From Oxytricha trifallax (Eukaryota > Ciliophora > Spirotrichea > Sporadotrichida > Oxytrichidae): a DNA stretch of 64,000 bases. The stretch lies in the NCBI GenBank assembly GCA_000711775.1, contig ARYC01002517.1, positions 1 through 64,000 on the forward strand, read 5' to 3'. How positions within the stretch are numbered: the first letter of the stretch is position 1; the number at the start of each line of letters is the position of its first letter. A model generated the notes under the pieces. That model had not been told where the DNA came from, did not search any database, and was given only the letters and a program-made list of their open reading frames with translations. A program made the translations under genes and the position numbers. This document shows positions 1-10,815 of the stretch, piece by piece.

Positions 1-1
1 T

Positions 2-1125
2 AGAGAAGCCAAGCCCACTGTCTACTTAAAGCATGATTAAATAGATAGAAAGTATAACTGCTTTGAGTGCTATAAGCAATACTCTCATACAAGAGACTTG
101 AAGAAGCATCTTTTATTAGCCCACAAGAAAGAGATAAAAGTTGAAGATTAAGATACTCAACTGAAGTTGCTCAACAAAAGAAAAGCAAGGGAGCCTCTTT
201 AAGCTGCTGAGCTTTAACAAGCAAGCGAATCAGAGTATGTGAGGATTGCACGCAACCTCTTAGCATCAGAGGTCACTAAAATCATGATTAAAATATAATA
301 CAAGAAAATTCCAGTACTTGCATAGAATGATTTAGATACTTCTCTCTAAAGCTACCTAATTCTAGAGGACTCCTATGACAAGAAAGTTATTAAGGATCAT
401 CAGTATGCTTACAAGGTATATCCTTCAACTATCTCCTTAGTGATGATAAATATTAAATGGAGTTTACTAATGAGTATTAAGTACTCACTCAGGCTAAGTT
501 TAAAGAGTGCAAATACTTAATAAAGCTAGATGCTGTTCTCCTAGCCAAAAATCATGTAGCTTTCAGACTACCCTTTGAAATGACACTCAGAGATTTCATA
601 ACTGATCAAAGAAATCATAGATAGCTAGCATTAATATCAACCTAAGCAATACAAGGTATCAAAGAGCTTCATAAGTTAGGCTTTGTTCACAGAGATCTCA
701 AGCCTGAGAATATAATGTTGAACTTTTCACCAGTAACAGTAACAATTATTGATTTCAACAGAGCCTTAAGAGTGCAAGTATCAAGACTTGGAAGTGTAAT
801 GGGAACTCCAGGCTATTATCCAGAAAGAGAAGACTGGAGAGATGGAGACTTACAGTGGGATGTGTGGGCTTTAGCAGCAATAATAATAGAGTGCGATATG
901 CCTCGCAACGATTACTACTCTACAAAGTGCAAGAAGGATGCAAGGCAAAGAATAAAGCAATTTATTGACAAAACAAGAGTGTCTCAATCAATGAAACAAA
1001 TGGCAGAGTCAATAATAATAAAACCAAACTCAAGATCAGACATATAAATAGAGAAGATAGAGTTGTGGTTAAGTAAGATAAATTTCAGACCTCTCTCACA
1101 TGATCCAAAAATGCATTTTGAGTGA
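2..1125 (+). pseudogene. TBE zinc-finger/protein kinase gene (57-kDa type), copy A
   Basis: 3' part of the third TBE gene, read with TAA/TAG as Gln and ending at TGA 1123-1125. A C2H2 zinc finger is coded at about 55-150 (C-x2-C-x12-H-x4-H). A kinase domain follows, with HRDLKPEN near 690-713, a DFN triad in place of DFG near 750, and GTPGYYPE in the activation segment. The end is DPKMHFE-stop. Compared with copy B, one base is missing in the C run near 420, which shifts the frame, so this copy is probably not functional. In TBEs this protein is thought to act with the transposase; its role is unknown. Confidence 0.75.
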
Positions 1126-1166
1126 TTAAATTAAATACATTTACTATAAATTTCTCATTAAAACCT

Positions 1167-1244
1167 TTTAATAACCCCAACCCCTAACAAATTCCCTATA
1201 AATCAAAACACTTATAAACCTCATTAAGGGGTTTTGGGGTTTTG
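1167..1244. repeat. TBE terminal inverted repeat with G4T4 tip (copy A)
   Basis: About 78 bp, running from an AACCCCAACCCC-like block to the tip TTAAGGGGTTTTGGGGTTTTG. The same sequence recurs with few differences at about 2123-2200, and more diverged at 32155-32235 (inverted) and 34120-34199. Confidence 0.8.
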
Positions 1245-1247
1245 ATT

Positions 1248-2082
1248 CAATATAAAAAGATTCCTGTTCTTGCCTAAATTGACCTAGTCACTTCACTTTA
1301 AAGCTACCTTATATTAGAAGACTCCTTTGATAAGAAAGTTATCAATGATCATCAATACGCATACAAGGTGTATCCCTTCAACTATCTCTTAAGTGATGAT
1401 AAATATTAGATGGAGTTTACAAATGAGTATCAAGTACTCACTCAAGCAAAGTTTAAAGAGTGTAGTTACTTAATCAAGCTAGATGCTATTCTCCTTGCCA
1501 AGGATCATGTTGCTTTCAGACTCCCACTCGATGAAATGGCTTTAAGAGATTTCATAACAGATCAAAGGAATCATAAGTAACTTGGATAAATAGCGACTCA
1601 GACCGTATAAGGTATTAAAGAGCTACATAAGTTAGGCTTTATTCATAGAGATTTGAAGCCTGAGAATATTATGAGTAATCTTCTAACCTGTAAGTGTAGC
1701 AATTATTGACTTCAACAGAGCATTGAGGGTAGAAGTGTCAAGGCTTGGAAGTGTTATGGGAACTGCAGGCTGTTATTCAGAAAGAGATGACTGGAGAGAT
1801 GGAGACTTTAAATGGGATTTGTGGGTAATGGCAGCAATAATAATAGAGTGCGATATGCCTCGCAACGATTACTACTCAACAAGGTGTGAAAAGGATGCGA
1901 AGCAAAGAATAAAGCAATTTATAGATAAAAACAGAGTATCTCTTTCAATGAAATAGATGGCAGAGTAAGTGATTATCAAGCCAAATCCACGATCAGACAT
2001 ATCAATTGAATAGATAGAATAGTGGTTGAGTAAAATAAACTTCAGACCTCTCCCACATGATCCAAAAGTGCATTTTGAGTGA
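1248..2082 (+). pseudogene. TBE kinase gene fragment, copy B
   Basis: Kinase part of the TBE zinc-finger/kinase gene, collinear with copy A. The zinc finger is absent because the fragment starts at the copy A insertion point. HRDLKPEN is coded near 1649-1672 and the stop is TGA 2080-2082. An extra base near 1682, just after the catalytic loop, shifts the frame relative to copy A, so the two copies carry different lesions. The 3' half (GSVMGTAGCYSERDDW and on) stays close to copy A. Confidence 0.7.
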
Positions 2083-2200
2083 TTAAATTACATACATTTA
2101 CTATAAATTTCACATTAAAACCTATAAATAACCCCAACCCCTAACAAATTCCCTACAAATCAAAGCACTTATAAACCTCATTAAGGGGTTTTGGGGTTTT
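1248..2200 (+). mobile_element. TBE transposon, right part (copy B), interrupted by copy A
   Basis: Begins abruptly in the kinase gene at the residue that lies near position 290 of copy A, and runs to its own G4T4 tip at about 2186-2200. ATT follows at 2201-2203. The missing left part should lie beyond the other end of copy A, outside the window. Nested insertion is the simplest reading; a tandem truncated copy is the alternative. Confidence 0.75.
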
Positions 2201-2202
2201 AT

Positions 2203-3165
2203 TGTTAATAGCGTTAAAATTTTCCAAAGTATTATTCATGTTTAAACTAAGAGTACTATTGCTAGTATTCATTTTTCTATGTGAATTTTAGACATTTGGA
2301 CTTATAATGTTTCTAGGCAACAAGTTCGTATTATAAAGATAAAGATTTAAGAATTATCATTAACAAATTATATTGTAATTAAAGTATCAACATGAATAGT
2401 GGATTTTGATTTTTCTTACCTCAATCTTAGATAAGGAGTAGCCCCTGGCATTAATTTACTCTCTTCTTACAAATTTTAAATGTAATTCTAAAAATAGTGT
2501 GATTTTATATCTATATCTTACCACTTTTTGAAGTGCATTGTTTGAGAGGGACTTTTGCTTCAAGTGCTTTGGTAGGACTGTGATCTTTTTATTTTATATA
2601 TCTTTTTAAATCATGGTGACAGAATCTTAGGTTTTCATAATATTCTAATTTAAACTCATAGTACTCCCTGTTCTCTGAAATTCATCATTATTATGAAAAT
2701 AAAATCATGTAAAAAGATTTGGATTTTTGAAAATTCAATTCAAGTAATCAAAATCATGCGAATATATCATTCTCTCATAGGATTCGCTATAAAATAAAAA
2801 AATATAACCATCGAAATAAACATATCCATTTTTATTTATTTTCGCAAGTTAATACATGAATTTATCGTAGTTTAACCTACATTAATATGGTTTAGTACTA
2901 ATTAAGTTATTCCTTAAATAAATATTACTTAAATAATATTATTGAAATTTGGCAGCAATTAAGCCCCATTTCTAGTAAAGTTGCAGTAACTGCTGTTATC
3001 ATAATTTCCACCTGAAGAATTTATGCTCTACTTAATTAAATTCTAAGAATCGATAGATAGAACTCTCTTATGCATAAAATTCACTGGAGTGATTCTCTGT
3101 CTTGGAGGTTGATATGGTAATTTGTAGATATTATGCAGTGAAGGAGATTACACTAAATTTTCCAT
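2203..3165 (-). CDS. Asn/Ser-rich protein of unknown function, N-terminal segments
   Basis: Germline gene on the minus strand, start ATG 3163-3165. Segment 1 (3165 to about 2935) codes MENLVQSPSLHNIYKLPYQP and a polar stretch ending near NGAQLLPNF. Further coding-like segments follow at about 2700-2530 (Lys/Gln/Ser-rich), 2470-2420 and 2290-2205 (an Asn-rich run including NSTLSLNMNNTLENF). GT-like sequence after the 2420 segment suggests introns as well as IESs. The gene does not reach a TGA before the TBE at 2200, so it probably continues to the left of the transposons. No domain recognised. Confidence 0.5.
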
Positions 3166-3411
3166 TATACTTTATCAATAATTATAAATAGCTAGATATT
3201 TGGAATTAGCAGTAATTTTAAAATTATATTGGAGAGATCAATCAAGAGCTTAATTATAAATTTGATAACATTTAAACTTGATTAAAACCAGAAAGTATAA
3301 TAAAAGAAACATGAATTTAAAGGCTATAGTTTATAGATTAAAATCATAATTGAATAAATGATTAATACGTTAGTTTTATTAACTATGTTAAATTCTATAC
3401 ACTATTATTAT

Positions 3412-4503
3412 TCACATAAATGATGGTCTGAGGTTGCCCTTGGTCCAGGCATAGGTATATGCACTTCCACATACAGCTCCTAATAGCGATGCGAATACGA
3501 TTGGTCTTATACCCCTTGTTGATTTATAAATTGCTCCAGTCATAGCTCCAAAGAGGGCACTTCTAGCCTCTTCGCTGACACCCTCTAATTCTTCTTACAT
3601 CACAAAGTTCATAGATTTACCAACTATCAAGTACAAAAATACAGCTGCACCCACATTCATTGGATAATAAAGAATTACACATATAAGTTATCATTTAAAT
3701 GGGGGGGCAAAGAGTTACTAAATTAAGATGAATTTCATTTATTAAATCTGAGTATGTAAACAAGGTCTTAACTAAAAGAAATATAGAGATTATTTCCATA
3801 TCTTGAGGATGTTTTTCCAATGTTATTCAAGTAGTTGTTTATAAGTAGTCTGTAGGTTCTTCTGGCTTGAGGGGGTGGGATTTGAGTGAGCCCTACGAAA
3901 CTTCCAAGGAAGAAAGCTCCAACATATGATGGTCCAATAACTGAGGCCTCTTAACATAATTTTATTTTATTTCAACGCTAGATTTAATTCATAATTATAA
4001 TTAGGCCATTTTCTCAGCAAACATGCCTGCATGATCTCTGTGCAAAACTAAATCTTATTAACTTTATTGTTGTTAACGCCCAGTTCTTTGACCACTAATA
4101 ACGATCTTTTAATTGTCATCATTAATATAAAAATTATATAAGAAATGAATTGATTGATGGAAATATTAGTCAAATATTTATTAGGTATCAAGATAATTAG
4201 TGGTTATAAAAGAAATAAATGACAATAATGTTAAATCGATAATTATTTATCATTTTTATTTATTGATTATAAGAGAAATACTAATAACAATTATTTTATA
4301 TATGCTTTTTACATTTTTATTCTTCAAAAGATAAAAATTGAGTAGTTATATTCCTCAATTATATTTCTATATAGTTTAATCTCTTTTAAATATTTATTTA
4401 TAATTTCATCCATATGAGCTGGGATACCTCCGAAGTTCATTCCACTGCTGCCGTATTGCGACTATTGTTGTCTTCTCTGATCGTCTCTGTTGCCTCCTTG
4501 CAT
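3412..4503 (-). CDS. Mitochondrial inner-membrane translocase, TIM23/TIM17 family
   Basis: Would form the presequence import channel of the mitochondrial inner membrane. Four segments on the minus strand. MDS1 starts at ATG 4501-4503 with MQGGNRDDQRRQQQ. MDS2 (about 4125-4000) includes HRDHAGMFAEKMA. MDS3 (about 3955-3780) includes GPSYVGAFFLGSFVGL and ends near GKTSSRYGNN. MDS4 (about 3680-3412) has the family's hydrophobic Gly-rich repeat, ALFGAMTGAIYKSTRG then ASLLGAVCGSAYTYAW, and stops at TGA 3412-3414. Pointers GATGA (MDS1/2) and GGCCT (MDS2/3) keep the frame; the MDS3/4 pointer is very short. TIM23 fits better than TIM17 because of the polar N-terminal part. Confidence 0.8.
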
Positions 4504-4801
4504 TTTATTTGTTAATAAATATAGTATATTATTTATAATTGTGTGATAGCAATTAATTTTATATATTTATTTCTCAAAGATAGAGTGATTCTATCATCAT
4601 ATTAAAAGCTATATATTACAGTGTATATTTAGAAATTAATTAATAAAAATAGTTATACTATTTCAATCATTATCATGCTATTATACTTGGACATTAACTA
4701 AATATATATAATTTTTTTATGATGATATAATTCTAATTATTAAGTATAAATTTTTAGATATAAATTAATTTTCACTATGATTCAACTAAATTAATAAATA
4801 A

Positions 4802-4981
4802 ATGAGTAGAATAAAATTTAATGATTATGAAACACTTGGCATATCTAATTATCCAAATAATTCGTATCACTACAAGCTTTTTAAAAATCAATTTCAATGT
4901 TAATAGCCTGCATCCCGTGATGATGATTATTATTTTGAATGTTTATGGCGTTATTTTGCCTTCCTTAATAAGTTTATTTGA
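4802..4981 (+). CDS. Possible small ORF (59 aa)
   Basis: ATG 4802-4804 to TGA 4979-4981, coding MSRIKFNDYETLGISNYPNN and a Tyr/Asp/Phe-rich tail. It sits between the TIM23-like gene and the SDR gene, on the opposite strand to both. Composition looks protein-like, but with only one stop codon in this code, ORFs of this size occur by chance in AT-rich DNA. Confidence 0.25.
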
Positions 4982-5002
4982 TTAAGTGCATCATAATCCT
5001 GT

Positions 5003-6100
5003 TCAATTAAATCTAGCCTTGTATAAATGAACCTTGAAGTTGTTCATAATATAAAACCTTTAAAAATAAGCACTTTCTATTTTTAATTCAAGATTTATCA
5101 ATATAGACTTCATTCTAGATTTAAATGAACCAAATTAGATAAAATAAAGAAAGTTTTACAAAAAGATTTTTAAAATTTTGTGAGGTTTTTAATGTTATTG
5201 ATACTAATTTCTCAACCTCAAATTTTGATAAATATCTTAATCCTGTTTTAGATCAATTTTACATTGTTTTCTCTCGACGTTTATAATTAAAGCTTAGGAG
5301 GGTGCAGTCAGCATTAACTTATTGAAGAGATATATCAATGCAGAAAAGTTTCCTGAATTCAATTTGTATAAAGTCCTGATAAACTTACAAATTTAGTTTG
5401 GCATAAATTTTAATTAAGATATTATAAACTCATACACATAAACCCTTTATAATCATTGTACATTTTTAAAGGTTTAATTTCGCCTTATAGTAATTTCTAG
5501 CCCCACAATTTCTTATCCTATTCCAAATTTTTATCTTCCTCTTAACTCTAAGAAAACCCGCTTGTGCTTAAGTAATCAATTTCGACCCTCCCCAAAGCAG
5601 TTTAATTTCTCTTGATTATTCTATCGATAACTTTTGGGTTTATTTCATCTTAGTTTTGGACATTTTTAGCATTAATCAGCAAATCTATGCAAAAATTGCT
5701 CATACCCTAGAGAGGGGAGAGTATCTTGTTTTCATCAAGTTCGGAATCTTGATTTTCTGGGTTTATAAAAATAAGTTTTAGATTCATGTGACGCTTTACT
5801 TTGTCTTGCAAGTAATTCTAAGTTTCTGTTAATTTTTCAAGGTCGTCATCTATAAGAATCAGACCGAATTTTTATTAAATGTTAGTGTAAAATACTTCCT
5901 ATGATAATGGAAATCTTTCAATCATCTAATATTTAAATTTACTTATCAAATTTCTTCTATGCCAGATATTTAGCAAAAGCCCTGCCAATTTTGGAGCCAG
6001 CTCCATATATAACCGCATATCTATAAATTTTATTCTTTTTGTATTACTCGTTGTTAATAAATGCAGATTCTTAACTCGCACCCCCTCCATTTGTTATCAT
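5003..6100 (-). CDS. Short-chain dehydrogenase/reductase (SDR)-like protein
   Basis: NAD(P)-dependent oxidoreductase fold. Start ATG 6098-6100. The first segment gives the Rossmann signature YAVIYGAGSKIGRAFAKYLA (glycine-rich G-x3-G-x-G) about 25 residues from the start. The second segment (about 5890-5440) begins with LILIDDDLEKL, the usual strand-2 acidic stretch, and has LINAKN where SDRs carry NNAG. The third (about 5400-5003) has a hydrophobic stretch and ALIINVERKQ, then TGA 5003-5005. IESs lie near 5950-5880 and near 5420. The Tyr-x3-Lys active site was not placed with certainty, so an inactive or divergent member is possible. Substrate unknown. Confidence 0.6.
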
Positions 6101-6903
6101 TTAAATAAATCTACTTTGCTTCGCTGAATCCTTGATATCTGTGTATTTTTGGTGTGTTTAAGAGACCAAATAAAGGGAAGTGAGGGCTCCCAGGGTCATG
6201 AAAGTGTAAGGTATAATGGGATTTTATATAGTAAGGGTAAGTTTTGGCTGGGGTAAATATGTGGTCAAATTATTGAGTAAATTCATTAGTTAATCCATTT
6301 TAATAAATATTTAAATAATAATTGTTTATTTACCTTAAAATTATTGGAATTATGATTATTAACATATGATATTTATGGTTTTTACAATACTAGAATAGAA
6401 ATTTATGTTTTGGGTTATAAATTAGAATTGTTTTATTTCATATTACGTTTCATTTGATGAATTTTATAAAATACAATATAATTCAACTTTACAAATGCTA
6501 AGAGGGCTTTTGAGGATTTTATGCTAAATTTTTTCTCTTCATAATTATGAAGAAAACTTACCTAGATAAATGCAAACCTCTAGTCGATACAACTTAATTT
6601 TAATCATATAAGATTTACAATTTCATAAGAAATTCAAATAAAGAACTCTTTTCAGCAAAATTGAAGCATAAATTTAATTTCTGTGGAAGTGTCAATTCAG
6701 TAAATTAAAATACAATTAAATTAATGATTACAAATAATAAATTTGAATTAACAATTTCATAATATTAAAATACTATCTTATAAAAATATAATATTTCTCA
6801 TAGGTACTATATAGGTAATAAGTATTTAGAGAATTCTATAATATTTAATTAAAATACATTGGATATTTGTAATAGGAATTATAATAATAAATTAAAATAC
6901 TTA
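6101..6903. other. AT-rich non-coding stretch upstream of the lysozyme cluster
   Basis: No coding segment, repeat end or RNA gene recognised. It holds the 5' region of the SDR gene (minus) and of the first lysozyme-like gene (plus). Confidence 0.5.
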
Positions 6904-7389
6904 TGATCTCTATTACAAAAAATTGCAACTTTTGTAGCACTCGGCTTGACCTTCGTTTTCGCAGACAACTGTGGAGGCAACTGCCCATCTAACTAATGCG
7001 ACAACTGTGTCTGCGGATATCAACAAGCCTATGTAGATATAGCTCAGGCTTGCTCTAGATATGGAGGCTGGTCCCAGAGATGCTGCCAATGTATCGTTTA
7101 AAACGAAAGTGCCGGAAATACTCACGCTGTACTTAAGAACTGGGACGGCAAGGTCGACGCTGGCCTCTGGCAAATTGATAGCGTAAACTGGGGTCAGTGC
7201 AACGGTGGCGGAGTCCCTTGTGACGTTGACAGCAACCTTAACTGCGCCAAGCAGATCTACGAATGGGGCGGCAACAACTGGAGTCTCTGGTCAACTTGTG
7301 GGGGTTGCGGCTGCTGTGGCGGTAGACTCGAAGAGGAGGAAAGAATTAGACTAGAATCCGCTGAATCAGACCTCACTGCACTTTAATGA
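6904..7389 (+). pseudogene. C-type lysozyme-like gene, copy 1 (start out of frame)
   Basis: First of three tandem lysozyme-like genes. The mature part is open to TGA 7387-7389, Cys-rich, and keeps the catalytic-type Glu (VQNESAGNTHA), GLWQIDSVNW and the CAKQIYEWGGNNW block. Against copy 2, the A-run just after the ATG is one base longer, so the ATG at 6904 is out of frame with the body. A TGA sits upstream in the body frame. Either this copy is broken or the homopolymer was miscounted; if the latter, it codes a normal signal peptide. No IES. Confidence 0.7.
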
Positions 7390-7747
7390 GAGCCACAAAA
7401 AAGCTTATAGCATTTTATCATTTTTTATCACTATCTTAAACTAACTTAATTATCAAAGGTTTATTAGACGTGATATTATTTCAACTATTGGGAAAAAGAC
7501 TTAATCTTTCTAATTTTACAAGATTTTTCATTAAATTTATATAAGAAATTGTTTTCACTATTTATATGTAATTTTGCAATATTAAGTCTTGTATAATCAC
7601 AATAAATTCTTCGAAATACCTCTTTAGCTCCTTTTTAAAAGAATATTATGTGTGATCTGGGAAATTAAATGCAATTTTATTTTTAGCCGTAAAATTTAGT
7701 TCTTTACATTTCTTCATGGGGATTTCTGTGGTATTACTTAAAATATA

Positions 7748-7764
7748 AAAACCCCAAAACCCCC
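7748..7764. repeat. Internal telomere-like C4A4 tract
   Basis: AACCCCAAAACCCCCAC in otherwise AT-rich spacer. Matches the tip of TBE ends but lacks the TBE inverted repeat beyond it. Confidence 0.5.
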
Positions 7765-8012
7765 ACAAATATTTTTTCAATTATAGTATTTTTCGCAATA
7801 ACTATATTTTCCAAAAACATCAATCACCTGCGTCTGTTGAATGAAATGTGAAACTTAGGTACACTCTATTTATTCATCCCGTAAGCATAATTTCCTCAGT
7901 TAAGAGTGTTTACACCTGCCACTACAGGTATGTATATTAGTTAAATATTAATACCAGTTTATAATTGTGGTAAGTATTTTAAATTAAACGGGAAGCAGTA
8001 CCTATTTAATAT

Positions 8013-8446
8013 AAATTTGGGGGGGGGAAGTTTCCTGGCAAGTGATTTTCTTATAAATTTTTTTTATGAATTATACATTAAAACATAAATTTAATAATTT
8101 CTTTACTCGCTAATATTTAGAGGATAAATAAAATTTTCGTTTAATGTTTAAAAATAAAAATATATAAATGCTGTCTTATATCATAACATTGGATAAATTA
8201 AGTCATTTATAAATAGAATTCTTACCAAGAATTTGATTCATTAATAAAAATTAAGATCTTTTTAAAGAAATACTAAGTAATATGAAATATATTTTACAAA
8301 TTATAATAAAGCATCGAGTAAATTACTCTAATAACAAGTAGTGAAAGACTCATAAAACTTTTGTGGTTCTCAAAAAAACATAAATATAGAAATAAAAATA
8401 TTTTTTAAAAAAATAATTTTTACTTGCCAGGAAACTTCCCAAATTT
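8013..8446. mobile_element. MITE-like element, copy A
   Basis: About 434 bp with no coding. Left end AAATTT-G9-AAGTTTCCTGGCAAGT (8013-8043). Right end is its inverted copy, ACTTGCCAGGAAACTTCCC AAATTT (8422-8446). A second copy of the family lies at 20712-21199. A weaker extra right-end-like motif, GTGCAGAAAATTTCACCCC, lies at about 8464-8482, matching the CA-type end of copy B. Confidence 0.65.
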
Positions 8447-8703
8447 TTTTTTATCATAAGACTGTGCAGAAAATTTCACCCCAAATTTTTAAATTAATTA
8501 GCTATTTAAATCTATATATCAATACATTACATTCATATTTTATAGCAAAAAGCAAAAGATTTCAAGTAAATATAGATGGTTGACAAATAAAGTATAAGAA
8601 TTATTTATATATATTATAGCTAACTCGTAAAGTAGTTTATAAATTAATCATAAAGATTTTGTTTCAATTTATATTATAATTTAATTTTTCATACTAAACA
8701 TAT

Positions 8704-9183
8704 ATGATCTCCTTTACAAAACTTGCAACTATTGTAGCCTTGGGACTTACACTTGTCCTCGCTAACAACTGTGGAGGCAACTGCCCCTCTAACAAGTGCG
8801 ACAACTGCGTTTGTGGAACTGACTAAAAGAGAGTTAACATAGCCTCTGCTTGTTCTCAATATGGTGGATGGTCTCAAAGATGCTGCCAATGCATCGTCCA
8901 ACACGAGAGTGATGGAAACTCACATGCTATTCTCAGAAACGACGACGGTAAAGTAGATGTAGGCCTCTGGCAAATTGATAGCGTAAACTGGGGTCAGTGC
9001 AACGGTGGAAGAGCTCCCTGTGATGTAGGCAGCAACCTTAACTGCGCCAAGCAAATCTACTAATGGGGTGGTAACAACTGGAGTGCCTGGTCAACTTGCG
9101 GTGCTTGTGGTTGCTGCGGTGGAAGACTTGAAGAGGAGGAAAGAATCAGACTTGAAGCTACTGAATCAGACCTCACTTAATGA
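8704..9183 (+). CDS. Secreted C-type lysozyme-like protein, copy 2
   Basis: 159 aa in one piece, ATG 8704 to TGA 9181-9183. Residues 1-20 form a signal peptide (MISFTKLATIVALGLTLVLA). The Cys-rich mature part has IVQHESDGNSHA with the putative catalytic Glu, GLWQIDSVNW (equivalent to the GLFQINS-type motif of lysozymes), then a CAKQIYQWGGNNW block and CGACGCCGG near the end. Uses TAA as Gln at two positions. Likely hydrolyses peptidoglycan in the food vacuole or outside the cell. Family assignment is from motif spacing only; a transglycosylase-like relative is possible. No IES. Confidence 0.8.
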
Positions 9184-9722
9184 ATAAAGAATTCACTTAA
9201 TTTATGATTTGAATATCCCATATATTATTAAAAAATTACACAGCCAATTTTGTATTTATTTAATGACACTACTTTTATTTCTTTAATATCAACTAATGGC
9301 AAAATCTCTCTTAATATGATATTTTACATTATTTCTTTAAAATGAACTCAAATATTATTACCACAAAGTTATAATTCACTCACTTATTATTTAGCATATC
9401 CAATTATTATTTTTATAACACACAAACCTCACAGTAATCATATCATTACTTTTTATATAGTGATAAGTCTGAATTTTTCTATATCAAAAATAATAATTGT
9501 ATTAATTATTTCTATATAAATATCTTTCTATATTTTCAATATTATTATAAATATATCGTCTTTCTCTCACTTAATAAGAATTATAAAGGCATATCGAATC
9601 AAGGTTTTTAAAATAGTAGATTAAAAATTAATAGTGGATTTTTATATAGGATTCAGGTACTTGGTAGATAGCGGTATATTGGATCCAGTTTGTAATTTAT
9701 TGTAAAATATAAAATTTAATAA
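9184..9722. other. AT-rich spacer between lysozyme-like genes 2 and 3
   Basis: No coding, repeat or RNA gene recognised. Promoter of copy 3 presumably lies here. Confidence 0.5.
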
Positions 9723-10202
9723 ATGCCATCTCTATCCAAAATCGTTCTTGTCATCGCCCTCGGACTTTCACTTGTTCTTGCCAACTCCTGCGGTGGAAAC
9801 TGCCCATCCGGCAGATGCAATGACTGCAAGTGCGGAAGTGCTCCAGCAAAGGTTGATATTGCCGCTGCTTGCGCAAGAAACTCCGGCTGGTCTCAAACCT
9901 GCTGCAAGTGCATCATTGAGCACGAGAGTGGTGGAAACTCACACGCTCAACTCCACAACACCAACGGTTCAGACGATGTTGGTCTCTGGCAAGTCAACAG
10001 CATGAACTGGGCTTCATGCAACGGTGGCGCTGCTCCATGCACCGTCGATGCCAACTTAGCTTGCGCCAAGAAAGTCTTCGCCTGGGGAGGAAACACCTGG
10101 AAACTCTGGTCCACCTGTGGTGCCTGCGGATGCTGCGGTAGAGCTGAGGAGGAAGCTTTCATGGCTCTCGAACAAAGCCCAGCTGAAAGCCTTTTCCAAT
10201 GA
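9723..10202 (+). CDS. Secreted C-type lysozyme-like protein, copy 3
   Basis: 159 aa, ATG 9723 to TGA 10200-10202, uninterrupted. Signal peptide MPSLSKIVLVIALGLSLVLA, then a Cys-rich body with CIIEHESGGNSHA (putative catalytic Glu), GLWQVNSMNW, CAKKVFAWGGNTWKLW and CGACGCCGR. Unlike copy 2 it uses no TAA/TAG codons and is markedly GC- and C-rich at third positions, which suggests strong codon selection and high expression. More diverged from copies 1 and 2 than they are from each other, so the 1/2 duplication is the younger. Confidence 0.85.
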   Translation: MPSLSKIVLVIALGLSLVLANSCGGNCPSGRCNDCKCGSAPAKVDIAAACARNSGWSQTCCKCIIEHESGGNSHAQLHNTNGSDDVGLWQVNSMNWASCNGGAAPCTVDANLACAKKVFAWGGNTWKLWSTCGACGCCGRAEEEAFMALEQSPAESLFQ

Positions 10203-10815
10203 TCATTCAATTCAGTGAATGAACCAAAAATAATTTACACGTAATTACCAAATTTTATCTTAATCAAATAGAATCGTTCATTTTAATTAAAAAATTGAAA
10301 ACCTATCATTGAAAATAGTCATTCTATAAAAATTTGATGAGCTTAGGTTTCTCTCTGACTTATTAACTAGTGCGATATTTTGCCTTCGTTTTTTTGGAAT
10401 CTTTTCAAATACACAAGGATTAACAAAAATGACCGCTGTGTGATAAGATTTAAGGCTCTTTTTATAACGATTTAGTGATTTTTAATATCAGAGGATCAAA
10501 TGCTTATCACATATTAAATTTTAATATCAATTAATTTGCAAATATGTTTAACCTATTATCTCTCTTAAAATTCAATGTTAATCGAATTTATTTTAGCGTA
10601 AAAAATTAAATTTAAATATATTTTGGGGTGTTTAGAGTGTAATAATGAAATAAATAAATTTCATTTGAAAATGCATGAAATAGAGCATAACATCACTAGA
10701 ATTATCATAATCAAAAGAAAATTTGTAAAATAATTAGCCTCTTATTTTTCTTTATAGTGATATATATTTAAATAGATTCCATCAATAACAATACAAAGTT
10801 GCTATAATTTATAAT
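10203..10815. other. AT-rich non-coding stretch
   Basis: Holds the 3' flanks of lysozyme copy 3 (plus) and of the minus-strand gene at 10816. Nothing else seen. Confidence 0.5.

Larger units (their letters stand above)
1..1244 (+). mobile_element. TBE transposon, right part (copy A)
   Basis: Right-hand part of a telomere-bearing element (TBE), the DNA transposon family of Oxytricha germline chromosomes. It holds the zinc-finger/kinase gene and ends in an inverted-repeat end closing with G4T4G4T4G (about 1228-1244). The target repeat ATT follows at 1245-1247, fitting the ANT target known for TBEs. The left end lies outside the window. Directly after the ATT a second, 5'-truncated TBE copy begins in the middle of the same kinase gene, so copy A was inserted into copy B. 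Confidence 0.85.
7390..8703. other. Spacer between lysozyme-like genes 1 and 2
   Basis: Non-coding, very AT-rich. Contains a telomere-like C4A4C5 tract near 7748 and a MITE-like element at 8013-8446. Nothing else recognised. Confidence 0.6.

Noticed and set aside
47-200. Independent host zinc-finger gene
   Set aside because: The C2H2 finger is in frame with the TBE kinase and ends in the TBE inverted repeat, so it belongs to the transposon.
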